This document shows positions 43,532 to 54,044 of a stretch of 64,000 bases of DNA, in pieces. How positions within the stretch are numbered: the first letter of the stretch is position 1; every line of letters begins with the position of its first letter. Below the pieces are notes generated by a model. That model saw only the letters and a program-made list of their open reading frames with translations, did no database searches and had not been told where the DNA came from. The DNA is taken from assembly GCA_963575645.1 (NCBI GenBank), contig OY754470.1, positions 44,981,201-45,045,200 of the forward strand. The letters are read 5' to 3'. The DNA is from Xanthostigma xanthostigma (taxonomy: Eukaryota > Arthropoda > Insecta > Raphidioptera > Raphidiidae). Position numbers and translations under genes: made by a program.

Positions 43532-44225
43532 TGCCAGACAATTGGGCGATGGGACTATTCCAACTACAAAAATATTGACATTTGATATAATAATATAATA
43601 ATTAGAAAATAAAATTTTTGATATCGCGTGAGGTGACGCGGGTTTTTGTCAGTATTCAATATGTCATTTGCTATTCGTTGGCATGGTTGCGTACTACATA
43701 ATATGTTCCACGTCTTGTAAAAATTAATCAAAGCATGCTTAACTAGTTTATTTCTGACAGATCTACAAAAATAAGAACTGTTGATTTTTTTTTATTTTCA
43801 AAATATTTCCAAAACTATAAAATTCAGAATAAATTTTTTTACCGAAACTTTCTTTAAAAATGAATAGAATAATAAGCCGTTATGAAAAGTATACCATTAT
43901 TATATAAAAAACAACGTTATAGCATATATCTCTTTTGCGCATGCGCCGATTTTCCCCATAAAACACTAGGGCTCTTTATATTTGCATAACAAACATCTTC
44001 TCAAAATTTGGTTTCAATCCGCTCATCCGTTTGACCTGTATCGTGCTCACAGGCTAACAGACCAACAGACAAACAGAAAACAGACGCACAGAGTTTTTCC
44101 AAAAATATGTTTTTTGGATTCGGGGGACCTCAAAACGAAAAAATTGTGAAAAATAAATTTTGACCTAAACTAGTAGTACCATTCCCCACTTGTGGGTTGG
44201 AATCGTAAAAGTACATAATTTGACC
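43532..44225 (+). repeat. Dispersed repeat B, copy 2
   Basis: AATTGGGCGATGGGACTATT through GCGCATGCGCCGATTTTCCC and CGGGGGACCTCAAAACG to ACTTGTGGGTTGGAATCG, parallel to 1683-2330. Confidence 0.7.
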
Positions 44226-44387
44226 TACCTTTCAAATTAAAATTTTTAAGTTATCCCCCCCAGTATGTGAGTTAAATCAGTTGAAAATAACTGGTGTTGA
44301 AAATACATGAATTGAAAATAGATGATCCAGGACTGTTTTTCGAGTAACTTTTTACTTGCACTAGTAAGGACTGCTTTATAACGCATT

Positions 44388-44647
44388 CTACAGTTTGTGA
44401 GTCTGGTGATTATGTTTACAAGTGGAGCGAGGAGTGAAGAGAAGGGTAGGTGATATGGAGTAGATGTACTTTAGTCGTCCACATAAGCACGACTGGATTA
44501 ATCGAGGATAGCCAGCCAGCAGCAATCGTTCTACTAAAGCCCCTTCGTCGCAGAAATTCGCAAACTTTTCATTCAGAGCATCGCTCATGTCAATAAGTGT
44601 ACAAGACGCTCGAAAATATCTCATTTCGAAAATGCTCTGAATAACTT
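44388..44647 (-). CDS. Candidate coding exon, unknown protein
   Basis: The clearest coding-like block in the window. A strong minus-strand acceptor (ATGTTTATTTTTTGACAG) ends at 44648. It is followed by 85 open codons to TAG at 44388-44390, in CpG-containing sequence with codon variety unlike the surroundings. Segments: EVIQSIFEMRYFRASCTLID, then MSDALNEKFANFCDEGALVE, then RLLLAGYPRLIQSCLCGRLK. The alternating hydrophobic and charged pattern suggests a helical domain. The last 25 residues are less protein-like; a donor such as ACTT|GTAAAC (about 44414) could end the exon earlier. It enters in phase 1. No family is recognised, and no second copy exists in the window. Confidence 0.42.
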
Positions 44648-45109
44648 CTGTCAAAAAATAAACATATGTTTCGTGCTTTTTCAAAAACAACCCCCTTCAG
44701 AATGTGAACGGAGGTAAATAGTCTAAAAATCAACATAAGCGTCATTTTCAAGGTTTGTCGGGACGTTGATCAATGTCATCAATTTTGAAATTTATTACAC
44801 TTGAACGATAAAAAAATTCAAAAAAGTCATAATCTGTATATATGTTACGGTTTATACCCGAATTCGCAAAACTGGTTTTGACCAACGAATATTGCCCAAA
44901 CCCGAAATCTTACATTTAAACGGGTATTGAGTGTTATAAAATGAGTAATACTAGTTTTGCGCATTTTCAGTTGGACAAAACTAGGTCTGTCTATTTCTGA
45001 ACGGTCAATACTAGTTCTGCTTGTTTCATTCAATCAACGTCCGAACCGAACCCAAATAAAAGCAGGGTTATGTTCTTGTTTATACCTATTGAATTGTTTT
45101 CCTGAATGT

Positions 45110-46242
45110 CAGGCCCGTAGCCAGGAATTCTTTTCGGGGGGGGGGGGGGGGGGGGCTGAGGTCGAAAAGCAAATATCGATTTTTTTTAATGCAAGTTGGA
45201 ATATTGTTAATATGTGTTGAGAATAAGTCACGTGAAAAATGCGTTTTGTTTTTTATAAAATTACGTATATTTAATTATGTTCCTTAATCCCTTGGAAAAT
45301 ATGTATTTGTAAGGAACATTATGCAAATGGCGGGGTACAACATTTGAGTATATTATTACTGTCATATCATATAACCAAATTTGTTGCAGTATGAATGTTT
45401 CCACTGCGTCATTTTCTTAGAGTAAAAGTAGTTTCCTCGACTTCTTTTGTGCTAAATGTTCAATCACTTCATCCGGATCAACGACAATATCCCAGTGAAC
45501 AGAAATTATAGCAAGCGCACTTAGTCTGTCATGGCCCATTACACTTCGTGGTAGAGTTTTTAAAGTAACGATTCGTTACTTCGAGTCAGACGATGTACCC
45601 GTTACTCAGTAACGAATACATACGGTTTGTTACAGCTCTAATAGATACTGATAAAACAGCGGGATTTTTGAAATATACAGTTTACAATATTACTGACTAC
45701 TGTTAAGTGTTATTAAATTGTTTATCGTTGGCATTCATACTTCATAGGAAATGATGAAACAAAATTTGTCAATTCATATGTTTCATTTGTTTGTAATATT
45801 GGTCGGAATGTTAAGTCAAGATTTATTGGCTCCATATATGTCAAATTTATAAGATTATTTTTTTAGCAACGTAATGCGAAATAAGAACAAAGAAACACAG
45901 TTTATGCTGTACGAATATAATATTATATTGAATTCATTTTCAATGTACTTCGTCATTAACTAACGAGACAGCAAGTGAAGAAGTAAAAAATTAAATTAAA
46001 TAATTCTAAATTAAAACGACTTATATTACTTCAATTCCCTTAATCTTCCAACGTTTATTTATCATATTATTAAATATACAAGCATTAAATATTAAAATAA
46101 TTTGCTTACCGTCGAACGAAAATTCACAAAAAAATGGGATCTCATTAAAAAACCTATTTCATGAAAAAACATAAACAAGCTATTTCTATGATTTCGGGAG
46201 GGGGGGCGGGCCCCCTGTGCCCCCTCCCTGGCTACGTGCCTG
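45110..46242. mobile_element. hAT element with perfect 8-bp duplication
   Basis: CTGAATGT stands at 45102-45109 and 46243-46250. Ends CAGGCCCGTAGCCAGG and (reverse complement) CAGGCACGTAGCCAGG are inverted. A run of about 20 G (from 45136) lies near the left end and GGGAGGGGGGGCGGGCCCCC near the right. The 1133-bp interior has no recognisable transposase. TAACGATTCGTTACT-type repeats occur at 45563-45625. Confidence 0.85.
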
Positions 46243-46361
46243 CTGAATGTAATAATTAATATAATGGTGGGATATTCAGTGTAATAATTAAGTAAAAATG
46301 GAATGTGAATTCGAGTCTCAACTACGTCGGCTATTGGATGCTTCTAAAATATAATTTTATG

Positions 46362-46559
46362 ATGAAACATAATTACCTTACTACATTAAGTGAGGTTAAG
46401 AAAGCAAATTTGTTGAAAGCTGAATTAAAACCTCTGTCTTCTAAACAATACAGAAGAATAAATTAGTTTGATATAATAAGTATCGTTGATGTGGAAAAGT
46501 TAATTAAAAAATGCAAAGAAGATTCCGATGCCATACTAGTATTATTCGTTCAGAAATAG
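46362..46559 (+). pseudogene. N-terminal integrase remnant (Ginger/KRBA2-like)
   Basis: One frame reads HNYLTTLSEVKKANLLKAEL, then KPLSSKQYRRIN, a TAG stop, then FDIISIVDVEKLIKK. The spacing TT-EVK-AN-LK...QYRR--FD...EKLI is that of the N-terminal region of DDE integrases of Ginger elements and the related KRAB-A-domain 2-like proteins of arthropods. The zinc finger and catalytic core are missing. An in-frame stop and truncation at 46557 make it a relic. An upstream ATG-led piece (46300-46355) is probably the same protein after a frameshift. Confidence 0.55.
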
Positions 46560-46834
46560 GCAGAACTAGTCTTGTCCAATTGAAAAAGCACAAAACTAGT
46601 TTTGCTCATTTCATAACACTCAATACCCGTTTGAATGTAAGATTTCGGGTTTGGGCAATATTCGTTGGTCAAAACTAGTTTTGCGCATTTACTTAGGTTA
46701 TTGACGGAATTCTGGTATAGACTGTAACATATTATAATAAAAGGAAACCGTTATTGACTGACTGATCTATCAATATCAAACTTCGAGCGAGCAAAACCAC
46801 GGGCAAAAGCTGGTAGATATATATGGCAACCTGG

Positions 46835-47138
46835 TCATCCATGGCTCTGCAGTCTATCCTGGTATCTGGTTCTGAGGCGTCGGATTTCTTCTTTGACAGT
46901 TGACCTCATTAGGTCACACTGAAGGGTGTCGTTGGTAACGCGCCATGGTGCATCTACTATAATGCCCAGTGTGGTTGACTGAAACCGCTGAATTCTGACA
47001 ATGCTTCACTTAGTGACTGTACTCTATAATTGCATTCCGTACGTCTCTATTGATTTTAGGATGAGTTTATAGAACATCAACTTGTTCTTAGTTGTCAATT
47101 GAGATTTCCTTACGATAAGCCAACACATTTTTTTTATC
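46835..47138 (-). pseudogene. Jockey-like LINE, RT C-terminal fragment
   Basis: On the minus strand: WLIVRKSQLTTKNKLMFYKL, then ILKSIETYGMQL and TAG, then VRIQRFQSTTLGIIVDAPWR, then VTNDTLQCDLMRSTVKEEIR. This is the familiar region after the RT core of jockey-type elements (K-LLY-T-LKPIWTYG-QLW...FQS-LR-I--APWYV). TAG, TGA and a final TGA at 46835 interrupt the frame. Neither the RT core nor the endonuclease is present. Confidence 0.8.
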
Positions 47139-48715
47139 TTTTCACATTTTTAACGGCGAGAGTAGAAACGATTCTCCCACTCTTTCTTTCAACTGCCGGT
47201 TGAAGTCGGAGAAGGGGAAGCGTTTCACGTTTTGTCTGATCCAGACCAGTTTGCCCTATCGCGGCTAAAAAAGTTTTACTTAAAAAAATCGTGCATTTAC
47301 GAATAGAGACTGTATTTAATTATGCTTTAAATTACTAAAATTAAAATTTTGTCGAAACTATGAGAGCAATCGAATTTTATCAAGAGTACCTTTTTTGTAG
47401 TAAATGAGTCGCGTGATCCAGATTTCATACTCAAACTGATTTTTTTCCATTGGCGTAGACGTTTTAGATGTTTAATTATCAAAAAAATCAAGTTCTACGC
47501 CCATGGAATGATATTCATCATTATTATGATGTGGGTTTTATTGCCCAATAAAGCTATGACAACGTACCAAATTTTGAGTAAAATCTCATGAGCCGTTTCA
47601 AAGTTATAAAGCAAAAACGATTTGAAAATTGTAACTTAAGAGCCGTCTAGCGCCCAAACTAAGCAACTTTGTACTGAGGTAAGTTTGCTTGTATCGAGTT
47701 GTTTTGGCCTGAAGAATATGTGGTAGACTTTTGTAAAGACCTTTTAGGGACACCCTGTATAGTTTCATGACCTTCGATATTTATTTTGCAAGCGTTGCAA
47801 GCATTTTATGCGTGACTCTTGTGAAAGTGGTTTAGAACCACTGATCTACTACATATAAACGCCGAAACGCATATATAGCACATCTCAGCGAAAAGCTCCT
47901 TTTTATGTTGATCTCGGGATATTTTATGTTAACAAAGAATCTACATTAAATTGGTAACGCGAATGCCTTTGGACAATATTTTTATTAAGCTCTAAAATTC
48001 TTGACTTTAGATTTAATAGGGCATGGTTCAGACTTACCTAAGTGGCTAATGAGTTGAACACAAAAATTTAATTCAGCGTAAACAACATTTCATCATCTGT
48101 TAAAATAATATACCAAAAAAAATAAAATAAATACGTTGATTTTTTATTAACATTTGTGATTCTTTTGTCGAACGCTCTATTTCTTAAGGACGTTTATATA
48201 TTATTATAGAGGTCGTCTGTTAGATGTCATCTATATTAAAAACGGGTAAATGAACGCGAGGAAAAGGCTAATATAATTAATATAAAATAACAGTTCTTGG
48301 ACAATTAAATAGTAGATTGTTTGACCGTTCACTTTTGAACAACCGCGGTCATTCCTTTAGTAGGTTATGAAATACAACTGACAGACACTTTACCGCACTA
48401 ATGCGTAATTGTTTACTTTACGTGCCTGTAAGCAATACACATGTATGTAAAGCAGCTATTTTGTAGTGGATAGTGCAAAAAGTAAATTTTGAAATCTACT
48501 TTTGATAAATGTACTGCTGTCCCCATTGTAGCACTTGAATAGAAGGAGCTACTTACCTAACTCATCGATTTTATTGGACTTGGGATTTTTTTATTCACTT
48601 TGAAAAGACGTTTATAACTTACAAGTGTATTGTACAGCAAAGTTACTTTATGTTATTTTCAGTATTTCATTTTTGTGTACAAAAATAAGTATAGGGTAAA
48701 GGCACCTATTTACGA
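47139..48715. other. Unique sequence with minor repeat matches
   Basis: GTTTAGAACCACTG at 47828-47841 (minus CAGTGGTTCTAAAC) is a hAT-type end without a partner. CATTGGCGTAGAC and GTTCTACGCCCATGG at 47448-47506 form a small inverted pair. Strong minus donors occur at 48032 and 48553, without an open frame before them. Confidence 0.35.
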
Positions 48716-49022
48716 TCACTTGGTCATGATCGAGGAAAACATTAGCACCTCCCCTACGCGTGGGAAAAATTGAAATGGTTTAAAATTGAATCTTGGTTTT
48801 GATATCAATTTTAAACGTTCTTGATTGTTATTTTGTGCAGAAGAAATGTCATTGAAGTTTATTGAAATGCCATCAGGGCAATAAACTTGATTAATATGTT
48901 TAGAAATATTATTTATTCTTGAAAGTACATCAGCAGGGATGTTCTCTTTGTCTTTAATATGACAAACAATTGGATAGATCGTGGTTTGTCTGATAGATAA
49001 CAAGCTTATTATACGCCTATCC
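48716..49022 (-). pseudogene. gypsy-type pol fragment (end of RNase H)
   Basis: The minus frame contains YPIVCHIKDKENIPADVLSR followed by INNISKHINQVY. HIKGKENVVADALSR is the C-terminal end of the RNase H domain in Ty3/gypsy-type Pol, and this matches it residue for residue at the conserved positions. The reading then drifts into unconserved sequence. Upstream it is cut by a hAT-like element starting at 49023. No LTRs, integrase or envelope gene were found nearby. Confidence 0.7.
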
Positions 49023-49365
49023 CAGGGGTCGGTAACCTGCGGCTCTTTTGATGTAAAGTTGCGGCTCTCCAGTTCCATACGCAAAAAAATAATTATTTTA
49101 TTATAAACCCTTAAAAATCGTATATCGATCCATGATTGAGCACCGTGTCTATCTCTCAGCCAATTCCACTCTAGTCTCACCCGCACCGCCCCCGTCACGA
49201 CGTGTCGTCCTCGGATATATATATTATACTTAGGTTATATATAAGCAAATGCTATAATACTGAAACGAAAATGTAGATATAGTGGCTCTTTAAAAACTGG
49301 GAAATTTTGTAAATTGCAACTTTTGGCTCTTCCGTCTCAAAAGGTTGTAGAGTGTAGACCCATAG
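49023..49365. mobile_element. hAT-like MITE
   Basis: CAGGGGTCGGTAACCTGCGG with CTCTTTTGA at the left and (reverse complement) CTATGGGTCTACACTCTACA at the right. GCGGCTCT/AGAGCC blocks recur. The left end is a textbook hAT end. The right end is diverged and no duplication is visible. It splits the gypsy fragment from whatever lay upstream. Confidence 0.55.
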
Positions 49366-49386
49366 GGCATAAAAGACGTAGCAGTT

Positions 49387-49389
<3 letters not shown>

Positions 49390-49428
<39 letters not shown>

Positions 49429-49700
49429 TTTACATTAGTTACACAATAACATGGTCAAATACAAGTCAAAAATTCAAGTAAAAATAATTAAATTGAAATC
49501 GCATTATATAAAAAATCTTTATACTTTTGTTCAAAAATTTTACATAGACCAGCTCGTCTTGTGACGATTTCTTTAAGCCGGAATAATGCTTTTTGTCGTA
49601 AAGTATTTTTTGAAAACATTTTTTTGAACTATTGACTTTTAACAACAAAATAATACTGTAATAAAGAATATTAAAATCGGATTTGAGCTCATAAATACTG
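49390..49700 (-). mobile_element. Probable LINE 3' end with (ATT)n tail
   Basis: A pure (TAA)n run at about 49393-49428, read as (TTA)n on the minus strand, follows a minus frame ending KHYSGLKKSSQDELVYVKFL. Position and composition resemble a non-LTR element's last codons, short 3' region and microsatellite tail. The protein is not firmly recognised. Confidence 0.35.
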
Positions 49701-49764
49701 GTTCACCATATTTTATGTGTACTTTGGTTTATACTCAAATTTTCAATCTAAAAAAGAAAAAAAT

Positions 49765-49998
49765 GGTTATCGGTTTACGGACGATAGTTTTACGTGATAA
49801 CGTCATAAAGAAACATTGATGAACTCTCTGACGTCACGCGAGAAGAGAGAGAAATGCGTACAAGCCGACGCTTGGGCCGATCGCGCCTCTCTATCGCTTA
49901 TACCGCGCTCTCGCTTGCACGCTCAGGCTCAGGCGGAACGTGACTTTTTTTCGTGCGAGCAGCCGGTGTTTCATCAATTTATAAGACGTTATCACGTC
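49765..49998 (-). mobile_element. GACGTGATAACG element, copy 5 (short form)
   Basis: Nearly the reverse of 42174-42415. It shares AACTCTCTGACGTCACGCGA, AAGCCGACGCTTGGGCCGAT and CTTGCACGCTCAGGCTCAGG, and ends ACGTTATCACGTC. The distal end is altered (GGTTATCGGTTTACGG). The open frame through it, also present in copy 4, is a by-product. Confidence 0.75.
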
Positions 49999-51299
49999 AA
50001 AAATAAGTTTTCTACTCTCAAGTTTTTAAGTTTTAACAAAACAGATATACCTACTGACGTCGGTATTTAGTTTTGTTCAAATATTTACCACCTTGCAACT
50101 TACCGGAGGATGATGAAAATATTTTTTTTCTAAACGTTGGCCACAAGTGAAACGTCAGTAAAGCTTCTTTTTCAATTGTTCCCCAATCAAACTTTTCCTC
50201 AACGCAACCTATTGAAGGTTTGCCAATATTAAAAAATTTAAGAAAATGAGAGAGATGATAAAAGTAGTACTGTGGTATACATAATAAAGAACAGAGATAG
50301 ACTTCACCAGCCTTAATTTACATTGATTTTCTATAACGGAAAATATCTGTGGTGATAAGACGAAAGTGCCTACGTCAGATATTATTCGATAATAATAGAT
50401 GACGATTTAAACATTCAGTTTTTATTGATTCATTTTTACATTTTTTTAGTAAAGCGACTGCTGGAATATCTGTGGAACAAAGTACTCTATCTCCACGCAA
50501 AATTTCATGTTCCTACGAATAATTGTGTAGAAAGTTGCATTATGTTACATGCCTGTTGCTGATCAGTATATTTTTTACCGATTTCTAAAAAAATTCGACA
50601 CATATATGTATCTAGTCGTAGGTATATGTATTATTTTTTTCAGCCTTAGGTTTTCGAGGGGTTAATCGAATTAAACAATTTCGACGCCATTTTGTTCAAA
50701 TTATTTACGAATTGGTCCCGGTTAATTTTTTTTTAAATTAGTTGAGTCATTTTTAACGAACTTTAAATAAGAGTTTTTTAATATATATTACCCCATCTCC
50801 ATTACTTCTGAATCTAATTTGATGTTTATTTGTCTATTTAATAGGGAATATCTTCAGAGTGATCTCACAGAATTTTTATTTAAATCGGTTTAGCAGTTTT
50901 TTTGAGTTTAGTATTAAAATATTAAGAAAGAAGGCGGTTAATTACTAAAAAACCATTTGGTAAGTTAAGGTAGTTAACTCGCGACACTCGTAGACAAAAA
51001 TATAGCGTAATGGTAAGTACCAACAGCTGGAGATTCTCCGTGAATGTTTGTAAGAGACTGTACCCAATACATGTATGCTTTAATGTGCAGATACACTCTG
51101 TAGAATTAAAATTGCAAGTACAATAGAAAATATATTTTTATTTTAAAAATCTATATTTTTTACAGAAATCGGTAAAAAAATTCAGTTTTTTTTCCAAAAA
51201 AATTGTAATTTTTGAATTTACAGTGCATTAGTTTTTAAGAAATATAGTAAGAACCGTTTTCGAGATATTCTGGAATGTACTCGTTTTCTTTATAGAGAT
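49999..51299. other. Unique; weak minus-strand exon-like frame at 50070-50310
   Basis: On the minus strand about 98 codons are open, including VEEKFDWGTIEKEALLTFHL and then WPTFRKKIFSSSS. They are followed by a donor-like CCG|GTAAGTTG at about 50091 but also by further open codons to TAG. The length is within chance for such DNA, and no motif was recognised. Confidence 0.22.
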
Positions 51300-51500
51300 A
51301 TTAGACTAGATAACGCGAGTGAGCCGTGAAAGTGTCTGCAATTCAGAGAGAGAAAAGTTCCTTATCTCTATGGTAACTAATGCTGATTTGAGTAAACATA
51401 TATCTGGTTTTCTGGGTTTTCTGCAGCGTTCTCTCTCTCTCAACTGATGACACTTTCACTTATGGCACGCATACGAAATAGTGAACTCTAGTTACTTATA
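51300..51500. repeat. Imperfect foldback, about 200 bp
   Basis: GAGTGAGCCGTGAAAGTGTC with GAGAGAGAAAAG faces CTCTCTCTCTCAACTGATGA with CACTTTCACTTATGGCACGC. Ends read TATAGAGATATTAG and TTATATCTCTATAG. Probably an old MITE. Confidence 0.45.
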
Positions 51501-52040
51501 TCTCTATAGTTATACCTCCAGCATGATGCACATTTTGATTGTTAACTAGTTTTACAGACTAAAAAAATGTTTTGAAGACATTGAAACTGTCAAAAGCTCG
51601 CGATAAACGCTTTTGTCTTTAGACCGCAGATACTGAGTCGGCTTCGACATCTGAAGATTTCTTATTCTTGCTAATATAAGATGCCATTTATCACGTCTGG
51701 CTTTATTGTTTCCTGCAGAGTCCGGAATGCTAAATCCTAATGTCAAAGAAATTCAACGATGAACTAAAATAAAATGGATTGTCATATACATTTTATTGAC
51801 ACTAATTAAAATCTTTCAGCAATGAATATTATTAAATTCCAATGAAGCGGTGCTTCGGTTCAATCTAAAGCCTCTTTTAATATCTGTTCGTATTAAAAAT
51901 CTAAATAACAGCGAATTTACAACCATCTGATAGTTAATTCAGTTTTTGTGATTGAAAGTGCACCATTGAACACTTTTTTGCGGCATCGGAAGCTTGTTTC
52001 TTCATGCCGATGACCATGGAGACTAGACAAAGAGATGTAT
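51501..52040. other. Nothing recognised
   Basis: AT-rich unique sequence. Confidence 0.45.
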
Positions 52041-52750
52041 CTGTGGCGAATTTACCAGCAGGCTGAGTAGGCTGAAGTCTAGGGCGGCAGATTTAGTTAA
52101 TACATTTTTTATTTCGATTTACAAAATAAAAAAAATATATCACACACACACAAAATATGAATTTCGAAAATTGGAGACAATTTAAAATATTTAACAAAAA
52201 TCGAAATATAGTCCTATATACAGTGCTAAATACTAAATATGTCAACATCTCTACATGAACAATTGCTAAACGCTTTGTAAAATATGCTTTAATGATCATG
52301 AATTTTTAGAATATCGCAATAGCGATTCGATATTATAATCGAAATTTAGTTATTTTTACATATTTTCTTCAATGATAATTACAATAATTTTTTCTCCATG
52401 TACCTAATTATTATGAGATCTGCTTACACAATTCAATCTTGATATAGTATCGATGGTCTAATCATGATTGCTGCAGCAAATTGTCAAATTCAATTTCAGA
52501 AAATTATTTCTTTATGCGTAAAATATACTGACTAAAATAATCAGGGATCTGACACGGTACCTTAATTCTCAATGATACTTACCAAACGGGAAAAGTTGAT
52601 GTAACGAGGATGATGGGAAACAAATCATAAAGTTGGAATTTTATTGATATAGAAAATGTAATTGGTATGATTGCGGACTAAGGTATCAAAATTCAGAGGC
52701 GGCAAAAAATGGAATAGCCTACAGGCGGCAAATCTGTAAATCCGCCACTG
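52041..52750. mobile_element. hAT-type element
   Basis: AGATGTAT (52033-52040) and AGATGTGT (52751-52758) flank ends CTGTGGCGAATTTACCAGCA and (reverse complement) CAGTGGCGGATTTACAGATT. The 710-bp interior is AT-rich with (CA)n at 52139. No transposase. Confidence 0.7.
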
Positions 52751-52961
52751 AGATGTGTACAAATAGCTCCCTAAAATGAGTGGGCGCTAGCTGGAGGGAT
52801 ATGTACTCCGAAACCTTAGAGAATTTTTAATAAATAAATTACTTAATTTGATCTAATTTAAGTAAAGACAAAATTAAGATGACAAGTGACAACTTGAAAT
52901 AATTACTTATGAATTAAATTCACGTCAGTGTAGAAGGGAAATTAGCAACGTTAGTAATAAA

Positions 52962-53176
52962 AAATATAGTTTAAAAAAAACTAAAAAACACGCTTTATAT
53001 CGGACTAAAAAGTAAAAAATAATTGTTTTAAAATAAGCTTAAAAAGCGTTGGGCGCTCGATGTACGAAAATGTGGAACAAAGCGCCCAACGCTTTTTAAG
53101 CTTATTTTAAAACAATTATTTTTTACTTTTTAGTCCGATATAAAGCGTGTTTTTTAGTTTTTTTTAAACTATATTT
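52962..53176. repeat. Near-perfect hairpin with 96-bp arms
   Basis: AAAATATAGTTTAAAAAAAA through ACTAAAAAGTAAAAAATAAT to AGCGTTGGGCGCT is exactly complemented after a 23-nt loop (53058-53080). The CACTAAAAAGTAAAAAATAAT core is shared with 19541-20105. Confidence 0.85.
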
Positions 53177-53198
53177 TATTTTTCACTTTTTAGTTTGA

Positions 53199-54044
53199 GG
53201 ATCTATAAAAGAATTTATTAATCCTGGGGGTCCTAATAAGGATAATGGGAAACTGTTATCAAATTATTGCATTGTCATCGGTCCTTGATACGTATGCAAA
53301 GTTTCAAATTAATCAGACTTCGGGAAATTGGTGAAAATAAAGCGTTTACTACAGAGGATCTATAAAAGAATTTATTAATCCTGGGGGTCCTAATAAGGAT
53401 AATGGGAAACTGTTATCAAATTATTGCATTGTCATCGGTCCTTGATACGTATGCAAAGTTTCAAATTAATCAGACTTCGGGAAAAGAATTTATTAATCCT
53501 GGGGGTCCTAATAAGGATAATGGGAAACTGTTATCAAATTATTGCATTGTCATCGGTCCTTGATACGTATGCAAAGTTTCAAATTAATCAGACTTCGGGA
53601 AATTGGTGAAAATAAAGCGTTTACTACAGAGGATCTATAAAAGAATTTATTAATCCTGGGGGTCCTAATAAGGATAATGGGAAACTGTTATCAAATTATT
53701 GCATTGTCATCGGTCCTTGATACGTATGCAAAGTTTCAAATTAATCAGACTTCGGGAAAAGAATTTATTAATCCTGGGGGTCCTAATAAGGATAATGGGA
53801 AACTGTTATCAAATTATTGCATTGTCATCGGTCCTTGATACGTATGCAAAGTTTCAAATTAATCAGACTTCGGGAAATTGGTGAAAATAAAGCGTTTACT
53901 ACAGAGGATCTATAAAAGAATTTATTAATCCTGGGGGTCCTAATAAGGATAATGGGAAACTGTTATCAAATTATTGCATTGTCATCGGTCCTTGATACGT
54001 ATGCAAAGTTTCAAATTAATCAGACTTCGGGAAATTGGTGAAAA
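53199..54044 (+). repeat. Six-unit tandem array with 157/118-bp alternation
   Basis: The marker GAATTTATTAATCCTGGGGG starts at 53211, 53368, 53486, 53643, 53761 and 53918, so spacing alternates 157, 118, 157, 118, 157. The short unit lacks the ATTGGTGAAAATAAAGCGTT to GGATCTATA segment. Units appear identical by eye, giving a 275-bp higher-order period. The last unit runs on into GGTGAAAATTATGCTCAAAG and a CATACATACATACACACA tract, a common insect repeat tail. Identical 61-codon frames in each unit are by-products. Confidence 0.9.

Larger units (their letters stand above)
44843..46729 (+). mobile_element. Ginger-like foldback transposon, carrying a hAT insertion
   Basis: Inverted ends TGTTACGGTTTATACC and (reverse complement) TGTTACAGTCTATACC open arms of about 170 bp. 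The arms are rich in AACTAGTTTTGC motifs and share CCAACGAATATTGCCCAAAC and CGGGTATTGAGTGTTAT. TATA and TATT flank it as a possible 4-bp duplication. An integrase N-terminal remnant lies at 46362-46559. TGT ends, long arms and this protein fit Ginger-type elements. 1133 bp of the length is the hAT at 45110-46242. Confidence 0.6.

Noticed and set aside
44245-44340. Possible extra repeat around GAAAATAACTGGTGTTGAAA
   Set aside because: Internal similarity is too short and no second copy was found.
48026-48085. Minus-strand exon with good acceptor (TTTTAACAG) and donor (TTAG|GTAAGT)
   Set aside because: All three frames contain stops within 59 nt, so it is not coding. A non-coding exon cannot be shown from sequence alone.
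53199-54044. CRISPR-like array
   Set aside because: Units are 118-157 bp with no variable spacers, and the DNA is eukaryotic. It is an ordinary tandem repeat.
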